10,591 nucleotides of DNA from DASYSA01 sp036003885 (GTDB lineage: Bacteria > Acidobacteriota > Blastocatellia > UBA7656), in contig DASYSA010000052.1 in assembly GCA_036003885.1 (NCBI GenBank), positions 1 to 10,591 of the forward strand, read 5' to 3'. Made by a program: the position numbers and the translations under genes. This document shows positions 1-5,832 of the stretch, piece by piece. The notes beneath the pieces are model-generated. The model saw nothing but the letters and a program-made list of their open reading frames with translations. It was not told where the DNA came from and made no database searches. The number at the start of each line of letters is the position of its first letter. Positions within the stretch are counted from its first letter, which is position 1.

Positions 1-1
1 T

Positions 2-868
2 CTCCGACACAAAACAGCGCAGTCCAGTCCCATCATCATCATCATCAGTAGTTGTCTTATATAAAGTATTAGAGTCGGGGGAACTATCTTCAATTTCAAG
101 ATTTACACCCACTCTACCCCCTCTAGTTTCTAGACCCTCTAGACCCTCTAGTTTCTGAGAGGAGATAGCGGGTCTAGAGTCTCTAGAGGGTCTAGACCCT
201 GTGGTTGGTATGATCTCGTCGGGGATATAGATGGTGTACTCGTTTCCACCATGGACGCCGCGCATTTCAGTGGTCTCTACCAGTCCGATAGTACGGAGCC
301 GATTCAGATTTGATCTCAGTGTTACTTCAGTGTTGATGTCGGCCCCTCTCATTAATTCGCGCTTGGTCAATCGAACGCTCATCCTAGGAATCACCGCACC
401 ACGGGTTTTGGAGTAGAGATAGTCGTAGAGTTGCTTAGCTTTTCCGGCGAAGAGCCCCCCAGGCACCGCTTCGCGCGAGATCGAATTGGCGACGCGCATG
501 AAGTCTCGACTGGGCGCAATGCTGGTACGTTGAAGTCCCTGAACCTCACCCCCTATAGAGGGTCTAGACTCTGTAGAGGGTATAGAGGCACTAGAGGGTC
601 TAGAGGGTCTATATGGTGTTTGGGTATTGTCTTCTAAAATATTGATATCGTTGTACAAATCTGACAGCTCGCTGTCTTCGATAGACTCTCTAGAGGGTCT
701 AGAGGGTGTAGTGGGTCTAGAGGGTCTAGTAGCGCCCTCGGCCTCGTCCAATATTTGCCGCATTGGAGACACTGGTCGAGAGATCTGAAATGTAGATGGG
801 ATCACGGTGCGTCGGTTCTTTGGTCCTGGACTGCGGCGATCCGGAATCTCTTCCTTGGTTTTGGCCAT
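2..868 (-). CDS. Winged-helix-like DNA-binding protein with repeat-encoded SRP-rich linkers (3' end beyond window)
   Basis: I checked every codon of this frame. It is open from an ATG at 868 to the left edge (289 codons, no stop), so the C-terminus lies outside the window. The start is 1 nt after the parA stop (TAG-G-ATG), and a GAGGGG Shine-Dalgarno at 878-883 sits 9 nt upstream inside parA, so translational coupling is likely. Residues 1-40 are basic. Residues 47-60, 86-106 and 224-234 are Arg-Pro-Ser linkers made of 9-bp DNA repeats. Residues about 120-217 form a folded domain with helices (SREAVPGGLF, KQLYDYLYSK), a helix-turn-helix-like stretch (TEVTLRSNLNRLRTIGLVET) and a probable wing (GVHGGNEYTIYIP). 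Residues 258-280 are acidic, with five Asp in a row. The fold resembles replication-initiator or replisome-organiser winged helices. Function is unknown. A role as partition partner of the adjacent ParA, or as a replication protein, is inference. Existence as a gene is very likely; function is weak. Confidence 0.85.
   Translation of the reverse strand, partial: MAKTKEEIPDRRSPGPKNRRTVIPSTFQISRPVSPMRQILDEAEGATRPSRPTTPSRPSRESIEDSELSDLYNDINILEDNTQTPYRPSRPSSASIPSTESRPSIGGEVQGLQRTSIAPSRDFMRVANSISREAVPGGLFAGKAKQLYDYLYSKTRGAVIPRMSVRLTKRELMRGADINTEVTLRSNLNRLRTIGLVETTEMRGVHGGNEYTIYIPDEIIPTTGSRPSRDSRPAISSQKLEGLEGLETRGGRVGVNLEIEDSSPDSNTLYKTTTDDDDDGTGLRCFVSE
31..46. repeat. (ATC)5 trinucleotide run encoding five Asp
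   Basis: Five consecutive ATC triplets (GAT on the coding strand) give an Asp5 run in the acidic tail of the winged-helix protein. It is a slippage-prone tract in frame with the gene, so its length could vary without breaking the frame. Confidence 0.8.
119..199. repeat. TCTAGA-centred 9-bp repeat cluster 1, both orientations
   Basis: TCTAGA occurs at 129, 138, 173, 182 and 191, with TCTAGT variants at 122 and 147. Spacing is mostly 9 bp. Units at 119-152 read CCCTCTAG(A/T) and units at 170-196 read as the reverse complement. The two orientations meet near a perfect 12-bp palindrome, GGGTCTAGACCC (188-199). The whole cluster lies inside the minus-strand reading frame, giving SRPSRDSRP from one part and LEGLEGLE from the other. 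Confidence 0.9.
554..616. repeat. Seven consecutive 9-bp TCTAGAGGG-type units (cluster 2)
   Basis: Units begin at 554, 563, 572, 581, 590, 599 and 608, all exactly 9 bp apart. The unit at 599 is a perfect TCTAGAGGG. The others differ at one to three positions (TATAGAGGG, TCTAGACTC, TGTAGAGGG, TATAGAGGC, ACTAGAGGG, TCTATATGG). The phase matches the minus-strand codons, so each unit gives a Pro-Ser-Arg-like tripeptide. This array is more diverged than cluster 3. Confidence 0.9.
680..733. repeat. Six 9-bp units, three identical TCTAGAGGG (cluster 3)
   Basis: Units begin at 680, 689, 698, 707, 716 and 725. Those at 689, 698 and 716 are identical TCTAGAGGG, the one at 707 is TGTAGTGGG, and the edges decay into unique sequence. 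On the coding (minus) strand they encode the first SRP-rich linker (residues 46-63). Uniform use of AGA for Arg and TCT for Ser, against CGN-dominated Arg codons elsewhere in the gene, suggests spread by DNA duplication rather than purely protein-level selection. Confidence 0.9.
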
Positions 869-869
869 C

Positions 870-1709
870 CTATCTCACCCCTCTCAGATGGGTCTGTTTG
901 GTTGCGGGCAGCTCCAAACGTTGTAGGATCTCGCCCACTAGTTCATCGAATTGTTGGATTGCCCTGGTTACACCGGGAGTAACCGGGGTCACCTGGTAGA
1001 TTGGCAGATGATAGGCGGGTGCCTCGGCTAGCTTGGTGTTGACCGTAATGATCGTGGCGAACAGCTTAGGTCCGAGCGTATGGTCGGCTTCGACTTTAGC
1101 GCGAGCCTCGCGGGAAAGCAGGGTGTTGTTGAACTGTGTTACCAGGGAACCCAGGATGGACAACTTCCCTCGGGCGATCAATTCCTCGAGTGAGAGCAGC
1201 AGATCACCAACACCTTCGAGTGGCAGATACTGGGCCGCGACCGGAATTATTACGCGGTTTGCGGCCTTCAAGGCTGCAGTGAATAGCAACCCCAGATTTG
1301 GAGGCGTATCCACGATGACACAGTCGTATGAGGGCGTAACTGCTTGAACCGCCTCGACTAAGCGATCGATAACAGTTGCCGGCTCACGGTCGAACTGAGC
1401 CAGTCCCAGACTCGATGGGATGAGATCGAGGTTCGGCTGTGCTGTCTCGTAGATAGCCGATTCAATCGGCTCAAAGGGGAGTCGTACCGGGCGATTGGGC
1501 GTTGAGTAATCCCACCTCGGACACACTACCTCGGTGAGCGTATGCTGCAGTTGCTCCCGATCGTAAACACTGGTCGAGGCATTTGCCTGAGGATCGCAGT
1601 CAACCAGGCAGACGGAATAGCCGGCAACCGCAATGCCTGCAGCCAGGTTGACCGCAGTGGTGGTCTTGCCCACGCCTCCTTTCTGATTCGCAACTGCAAT
1701 GATGTTCAT
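870..1709 (-). CDS. parA: ParA/Soj-family partition ATPase
   Basis: A 279-aa deviant Walker A ATPase of the ParA/MinD superfamily. Such proteins bind DNA non-specifically as ATP dimers and move plasmid or chromosomal cargo bound by a ParB-type partner. The deviant Walker A motif KGGVGKTT is at residues 10-17 with both signature lysines, the A' motif DCDPQAN is at 37-43, and Walker B (VIVDTPP) is at 131-137. There is no N-terminal HTH, so it is the short Soj or plasmid type Ib form. I chose the ATG at 1709 because it places the Walker A motif at the usual distance and has GGGAGA just upstream. A GTG at 1739 would add ten residues unlike the family. The gene lies 57 bp after the small HTH gene and 1 nt before the winged-helix gene. 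No ParB is present in the window. The family call is secure; its cargo is unknown. Confidence 0.95.
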   Translation of the reverse strand: MNIIAVANQKGGVGKTTTAVNLAAGIAVAGYSVCLVDCDPQANASTSVYDREQLQHTLTEVVCPRWDYSTPNRPVRLPFEPIESAIYETAQPNLDLIPSSLGLAQFDREPATVIDRLVEAVQAVTPSYDCVIVDTPPNLGLLFTAALKAANRVIIPVAAQYLPLEGVGDLLLSLEELIARGKLSILGSLVTQFNNTLLSREARAKVEADHTLGPKLFATIITVNTKLAEAPAYHLPIYQVTPVTPGVTRAIQQFDELVGEILQRLELPATKQTHLRGVR

Positions 1710-1766
1710 AGGTCTCCCATTTCGGTGGCCATATATCACGGCAGGGAAGGGAAGGGCACACGCCGA

Positions 1767-1997
1767 TCAGAGATGTTTACTACGCCCCTTCCGAGGACGT
1801 CCGCGCTTGGGTTTCCAATCCTGGAATTGTTCAAGCGAGTTTTGAGGAATCACCCAAACGGGCCCGCGCAGGGTCTCTTCTTTTGCCACACCTGGGATGA
1901 CTCCGGTCTGGGCCCAACGGACGACTGTCGGGTAAGGCAGACCTGTCGCGGCCGCAAATTGAAGAGTAGTTATCACCTTCATCTTTTGTTTGCGCAT
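1767..1997 (-). CDS. Small excisionase/MerR-fold HTH protein with AT-hook
   Basis: A 76-aa protein. Residues about 8-58 match the HTH_17/excisionase-like pattern: FAAATGLPYPTVVRWAQTG is the helix-turn-helix with its wing start, followed by IPGVA and VWVIPQNSLEQF. The tail is basic and carries an AT-hook core, RGRPRK (residues 65-70), which binds the minor groove of AT-rich DNA. The ATG at 1997 is preceded by AAGGGG 10 nt upstream. A TTG at 2030 is unlikely because it overlaps the predicted -10 box. An ATG at 1982 is possible but has a poor ribosome binding site. It is the first gene of the parA cassette and is divergent from ligD. It probably autoregulates the cassette, or acts as accessory partition or recombination factor; both are inference. 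Confidence 0.8.
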   Translation of the reverse strand: MRKQKMKVITTLQFAAATGLPYPTVVRWAQTGVIPGVAKEETLRGPVWVIPQNSLEQFQDWKPKRGRPRKGRSKHL

Positions 1998-2022
1998 ATA
2001 GAGGAGACCCCTTAAAACTCTC

Positions 2023-2058
2023 CCGGGCAATCATAGAGAAGCTCGTCGAAGAAAGCAA
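2023..2058 (-). promoter_or_regulatory. Predicted sigma70 promoter for the HTH-parA cassette
   Basis: On the minus strand TTGCTT (2053-2058) and TATGAT (2030-2035) are separated by 17 bp. The -10 matches the consensus at five of six positions and the -35 keeps TTG. A start near 2023 would give a leader of about 25 nt containing the AAGGGG ribosome binding site. Confidence 0.5.
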
Positions 2059-2136
2059 ATAAAAGTGATAGCGGCCTACCGATTTAGCTGAGCCTATACG
2101 ACCACATACAGGGTCGAGGGCCCGAATCGAGCAGCA

Positions 2137-2145
2137 TGATATACT
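2137..2145 (+). promoter_or_regulatory. Predicted extended -10 promoter for ligD
   Basis: TG-A-TATACT at 2137-2145 is an extended -10 element, and no good -35 is seen at the right distance. A start near 2152 would leave a leader of only about 17 nt before the ligD ATG. No Shine-Dalgarno is visible there, so ligD may be translated weakly. Confidence 0.4.
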
Positions 2146-2168
2146 TCGAACCTTAGTTATCAACCACG

Positions 2169-4529
2169 ATGCCTCGAACCAGCACAATCGCTAAGGTCGG
2201 TAAGCGCAAAGTCGAGTTGTCAAACCTGAACAAGGTTCTGTTCCCAACCGATCACATAATCAAGGCAGAGCTGATTGAGTATTACTTGAGGATCGCTCCT
2301 ACCATCCTTCAACACATCAAGGAGCGCCCACTGTCGTTTGTCCGATATCCTGATGGCATTGACCATCAACCCTTCTTCCAAAAGAACCGCCAGGACTGGG
2401 CGCCCGATTGGGTCCAGCATATCTCACTGGGTGACACGGACAAGATCGACTATGTGCTTGCGACCGAAGAGGCCGCACTCGTGTGGCTTGCGAACCTGGC
2501 ATGCATCGAAGTCCATCAGATGCATTCGAGAGCCCCACACTTCGACAAGCCTGACTACATCGTATTCGACATAGACCCGCCGGAAAATTACCCTTTCGAG
2601 AACGTGGTGGAGATGGCTTACGAACTCAAGCAGGATGTTGAGAAGCTCGGGTACCACACATTCGTCAAGACCACCGGCGGCAAGGGCGTTCATATAGTCG
2701 CGCCGATTGAACCTCGATGGGAGTTCAAGGTCGCCCGTGAAGCAACGCTAGAGATCGCGAAGGCCTTTGTAGAAAAGAACAGCAAGACCGCCACCCTACA
2801 CATCAAAAAGGATATGCGCAAAAACAGGGTGCTCATCGACATCTATCGAAACAGCACATATCAAACGATAGTATCGCCCTATAGCGTTCGCGGCAGACCA
2901 AAAGCACCAGTCTCAATGCCGCTGCGATGGGATGAACTGGCAGGCATAACGGATCCTTCAGTATTCAATATTCACACGGCCGCAGAGCGTCTCCTGCAGG
3001 AAGGGGATGCATGGGAGACCATAGGTGCGTATGCAACCGTACTGCATACGGACCGCGAGTCGAAAGCAAAGACGCTGAACAAGAAGGACGAATGGAAAGG
3101 AGCGCATGCGCCGGACGACCTCGTGCTGTATGCAAGCAAGCGCCGGTTTGGCCGGACCCCCGAGCCTCCTCCGGAAATATCGATTGGTGAGGGAAATGCC
3201 TACGTGCTTCACCGCCACCATGCATCGCGGCTTCATTACGACTTGCGGATCGAGCGAGACGGAACCCTGAAGTCCTACGCGGTGCCCAAAGGCCTTCCGC
3301 CCCGCCCGGGCATCAAGCGCATGGCCGTCAATACCGAAGACCACCCGCTTGAATACATAAACTTCGAGGGCACCATTCCCAAAGGCGAGTACGGCGGCGG
3401 CGATATGTGGATCTATTCGCGCGGCAAGTATGAAATCACAAAGGAGAAGAAGGACGGATTTTACATCCGGCTGCAGAGTCGCGAGATCAACGCCGAGTAC
3501 CGAATGATTCATACGAGGAACAGGGACTGGCTGGTCGAACGGCTGGACAATCCCCAGGTGGACTGGCTTACGAGTCCAGTCGAACCCATGCTCGCGCAGA
3601 GTCGTGACAAGCCCTTCGATTCTCCCGATCATATGTATGAAGTCAAGTGGGATGGTATTCGTGCGTTCGTGTCGCTGGACGAAGGGAGAATCTCGATCCG
3701 CAGCCGCAGTCAGCGCGACATTACAAACGCGTTTCCTGAATTGTTGATTCCCGAGGAGGCATTTCGCGCAACCTCCGCCCTGTTCGACACCGAAATAGTC
3801 TGCTTGAACGAGAAGGGCCAGCCGCTCTTCGAGCAGGTCGTCAACCGGCTGCAGCAGAGACATGAAGCGGCCATCGCAAGGGCACGTGCGCGCCACCCTG
3901 CGGTCTGTTACGTGTTCGACTTGCTATATCTTGACGGGCGGCCCATCGTGAACGAACCATTGGTCAGGCGCCGCGCCTGGATGATCGACTCTCTGAAGAG
4001 GAACTCAGTTTACCGGGCAAGCGAGGCCGTCGACGAAGGCACCCACCTTTACGAAGCGGCAGCAGCAGCAGGCCTGGAAGGTATAATGGCGAAGGAGCGG
4101 AACAGTCCGTATATGCCCGGCAAGCGGACGTCTTATTGGATTAAGATCAAGACTCGCCAAACGGTCGATTGCATTATCATCGGCTATACGAAAGGGAAGG
4201 GCGAGCGCGGAAGCACCTTCGGTGCGCTGCAACTGGGGCGATATCAGGGCGAGAGACTTGAGTACGCTGGCAAGGTCGGGGGCGGGTTCGATGAGCGGAG
4301 CGCGAAGACAATCCTCGGCTACTTGCAGAAACTAAAGGAGACGCAGCGCCTCATAAAGCAGAAGCCGCTTGATGATGCACAGACAGTATGGGTCGAACCC
4401 AAGCTGGTTTGTGAGGTCCAATATGCCTCAAAGGCATCCACCGGGCTCTTGCGCGAACCGGTGTTCATTCGAATGCGGCCGGATATCCTGCCGGAGGACT
4501 GTCAGGAGGAGAGCCCTCCGGCAACCTGA
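2169..4529 (+). CDS. ligD: Multifunctional NHEJ DNA ligase LigD (POL-PE-LIG)
   Basis: A 786-aa ATP-dependent end-joining ligase that partners Ku at double-strand breaks. Residues about 10-285 are the primase-like polymerase domain: metal-binding Asp134 and Asp136 in FDIDPP, TTGGKGVHI at 168-176, and a likely third Asp224 in LIDIY. Residues about 340-455 are the 3'-phosphoesterase domain, with HHASRLHYDLR at 350-360 and His392 in EDHPLEY. Residues about 470-780 are the ligase: nucleotidyl lysine Lys493 in EVKWDGIRA, FDTEIV at 539-544, EGIMAK at 637-642, WIKIKTR at 657-663, then the OB domain with WVEPKLVCEV at 741-750. All three activities look intact. The domain order is that of mycobacterial LigD; Pseudomonas has PE-LIG-POL. 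The ATG gives a normal N-terminus (VELSNLNKVLFP). The gene is monocistronic by spacing, divergent from the HTH-parA cassette and upstream of ku. Confidence 0.98.
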   Translation: MPRTSTIAKVGKRKVELSNLNKVLFPTDHIIKAELIEYYLRIAPTILQHIKERPLSFVRYPDGIDHQPFFQKNRQDWAPDWVQHISLGDTDKIDYVLATEEAALVWLANLACIEVHQMHSRAPHFDKPDYIVFDIDPPENYPFENVVEMAYELKQDVEKLGYHTFVKTTGGKGVHIVAPIEPRWEFKVAREATLEIAKAFVEKNSKTATLHIKKDMRKNRVLIDIYRNSTYQTIVSPYSVRGRPKAPVSMPLRWDELAGITDPSVFNIHTAAERLLQEGDAWETIGAYATVLHTDRESKAKTLNKKDEWKGAHAPDDLVLYASKRRFGRTPEPPPEISIGEGNAYVLHRHHASRLHYDLRIERDGTLKSYAVPKGLPPRPGIKRMAVNTEDHPLEYINFEGTIPKGEYGGGDMWIYSRGKYEITKEKKDGFYIRLQSREINAEYRMIHTRNRDWLVERLDNPQVDWLTSPVEPMLAQSRDKPFDSPDHMYEVKWDGIRAFVSLDEGRISIRSRSQRDITNAFPELLIPEEAFRATSALFDTEIVCLNEKGQPLFEQVVNRLQQRHEAAIARARARHPAVCYVFDLLYLDGRPIVNEPLVRRRAWMIDSLKRNSVYRASEAVDEGTHLYEAAAAAGLEGIMAKERNSPYMPGKRTSYWIKIKTRQTVDCIIIGYTKGKGERGSTFGALQLGRYQGERLEYAGKVGGGFDERSAKTILGYLQKLKETQRLIKQKPLDDAQTVWVEPKLVCEVQYASKASTGLLREPVFIRMRPDILPEDCQEESPPAT
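4489..4523 (+). other. Inverted repeat at the ligD 3' end
   Basis: TGCCGGAGG (4489-4497) and CCTCCGGCA (4515-4523) form a perfect 9-bp GC-rich stem with a 17-nt loop, inside the last codons of ligD. No T-run follows, so it is not a typical intrinsic terminator. It could stabilise the 3' end of the mRNA or be chance. Confidence 0.35.
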
Positions 4530-4891
4530 GTTCAGTCGTCTCTTGCGTTAAATACCCTCACGTAGGCTGGTCAGGTCATGTCAGGGTGCTGGAAGTGGTT
4601 TCGTGCTCACCAAGCAGGCAGCTTTTCCTTGGTTAACCATCTCTCCCCTATGGTTGAAATGGATCGTGACCACTTCCATGTGTCACATTTTGCTGCCGAG
4701 CGTCGACGGTGAACAACGTGGACTTGGTCTCCCCCAATGTCAACCCAGCGTACCGAAAAATACGTTAGTGAACTCACGAACCAGACGACTCAGTCAGGAA
4801 ACCAGCCGCAGATTTGATAAAGCCGGGATGCGATTCTCGGGGAAGTCACGGAGACCGAGCCGCTATATGCTCAAAACACAGAATTTACTGC

Positions 4892-4921
4892 TTGACTGGC
4901 ATAAACAGACTTAAATATAAT
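4892..4921 (+). promoter_or_regulatory. Near-consensus sigma70 promoter of the ku operon
   Basis: TTGACT (4892-4897) and a perfect TATAAT (4916-4921) are separated by 18 bp, 11 of 12 positions matching the sigma70 consensus. Transcription would start near 4928, giving a leader of about 24 nt. This is the strongest promoter-like sequence I see in the window and suggests ku is not dependent on ligD read-through. Confidence 0.75.
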
Positions 4922-4936
4922 ACCGCCCAGCCCCAC

Positions 4937-4943
4937 AAGGAGA
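4937..4943 (+). promoter_or_regulatory. Strong Shine-Dalgarno that decides the ku start
   Basis: AAGGAGA at 4937-4943 lies 8 nt before the ATG at 4952. It supports this start over an in-frame upstream ATG at 4814, whose extension would run through the promoter and has no Ku-like sequence. Confidence 0.85.
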
Positions 4944-4951
4944 CTTCCACC

Positions 4952-5815
4952 ATGCGCCCAATTTGGAAAGGTCACATCCGCTTCCTGCTCGTCGCTATTC
5001 CGGTCCGTGTCTATAACGCACTCGAGACATCGGAGAAGGTGCATTTGAATCAACTGCACAAGGAGGACTACGGTCCTATCGGATACGACAAGCGGTGCAA
5101 GAAGTGCAAGCAGATCGTCTCCAACGAAGAGATCATCAAAGGCTACCAGTATGCCCCGGACCAGTACGCGATCCTCGAGCCGGACGACATTGCCAAAGTC
5201 AAACTGAAGACCACGAAGGTCATCGACATTGTCGGGTTCATCGACAGAGCCGAGATCTCGCCGATGTTGTATGACTCACCCTACTTCGCGGGACCCGACG
5301 GCGAGGTTGGAGTCAAGACCTATTCGCTGTTAAGCGAAGTGCTCAAGGAGTCTGGAAAGATCGGGCTGGGGAAAGTCGTGTTGCGCGATCGCGAAGACTT
5401 CGTCGCGCTGGCGCCTCAGGACGGCGGACTGGTTCTTTACAAGCTGCGTTATCCGAAAGAGCTGAGGAACATTGATGAAGTCCCCCAGATTGGAAAGGAG
5501 GCGGAGCTCGACCCGAACGAGTTGAAGCTCGCCCGCACGCTCGTAGATCAGATGGTGACCTCCATTTCAGAGATTGACATGAAGGATCGTTACAATGAAG
5601 CTCTGAAGGAGATCATTGAAGCCAAGATCGCCGGCAAGGAAGTAACGGAGTTCATCGAAGAAGAACAGCCCGTTGTCGACATAATGACCGCCCTCAAGGA
5701 AAGCATAAAGCAGGCACAGCGCAAGCCGATGGTGAAGGCGACCGGCAAAGCCAAGACCGAGGCCGAAGCCGAGGAAACCAAGCCGAAGAAGGCAGGCAAG
5801 CGCAAAGCATCTTAG
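4952..5815 (+). CDS. ku: Bacterial Ku DNA end-binding protein
   Basis: A 287-aa homodimeric ring protein that threads onto double-strand DNA ends, protects them and recruits LigD. The N-terminus MRPIWKGHIRFLLVAIPVRVYNA is the usual Ku beta-barrel entry. HLNQLHKED (31-39), GPIGYDKRC and EEIIKGYQYAPDQY (59-72) are family signatures. A Cys49-x-x-Cys52 pair lies in the segment that in many bacterial Ku proteins is a short knuckle. Residues about 185-258 are the C-terminal helical region. Residues 258-287 form a low-complexity Lys/Ala/Glu tail ending KPKKAGKRKAS, typical of the basic extension that modulates DNA threading and LigD stimulation. Length is ordinary for the family. It is the first gene of a likely three-gene operon, 17 nt before the MerR-TPR gene. 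Confidence 0.98.
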   Translation: MRPIWKGHIRFLLVAIPVRVYNALETSEKVHLNQLHKEDYGPIGYDKRCKKCKQIVSNEEIIKGYQYAPDQYAILEPDDIAKVKLKTTKVIDIVGFIDRAEISPMLYDSPYFAGPDGEVGVKTYSLLSEVLKESGKIGLGKVVLRDREDFVALAPQDGGLVLYKLRYPKELRNIDEVPQIGKEAELDPNELKLARTLVDQMVTSISEIDMKDRYNEALKEIIEAKIAGKEVTEFIEEEQPVVDIMTALKESIKQAQRKPMVKATGKAKTEAEAEETKPKKAGKRKAS

Positions 5816-5832
5816 AGCTGCGAGCCTGATCC

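Larger units (their letters stand above)
4530..4951. other. 422-bp ligD-ku intergenic region
   Basis: I see no convincing gene in this gap. Its right end carries the ku promoter and ribosome binding site. It also contains a 9-bp inverted repeat, GGAAGTGGT (4591-4599) with ACCACTTCC (4669-4677), and a 10-bp palindrome TGGTTAACCA (4630-4639). Either could be an operator or chance. A 44-codon frame at 4578-4712 lacks a clear ribosome binding site and I do not call it. Confidence 0.5.

Noticed and set aside
119..733. CRISPR array reading of the repeats
   Set aside because: Units are 9 bp, contiguous, imperfect and lie inside an open reading frame. There are no unique spacers of uniform length.
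231..999. Short plus-strand frames opposite the winged-helix gene and the parA 3' end
   Set aside because: They overlap each other and the long minus-strand frame, which has the better start, ribosome binding site and domain.
1542..2015. 157-codon plus-strand frame across parA and the HTH gene
   Set aside because: It overlaps the Walker A region of ParA and the HTH coding sequence on the other strand, with no domain seen.
2958..3896. 312-codon minus-strand frame opposite ligD
   Set aside because: It lies wholly antisense to conserved LigD polymerase, phosphoesterase and ligase motifs and shows no domain of its own.
4489..4523. Intrinsic terminator of ligD
   Set aside because: The stem is perfect, but the loop is 17 nt and no T-tract follows. 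Kept only as an inverted repeat.
4578..4712. 44-codon ATG frame (begins MSGCWKWFRAHQ) in the ligD-ku gap
   Set aside because: No clear Shine-Dalgarno, no family resemblance, and a length expected by chance.
4603..4914. 103-codon plus-strand frame between ligD and ku
   Set aside because: GTG start without a ribosome binding site, no recognisable domain, and its 3' end runs through the -35 box of the ku promoter.
4814..4951. Upstream in-frame extension of Ku
   Set aside because: It would translate across the promoter, has no Ku-like sequence, and the ATG at 4952 has an excellent ribosome binding site.
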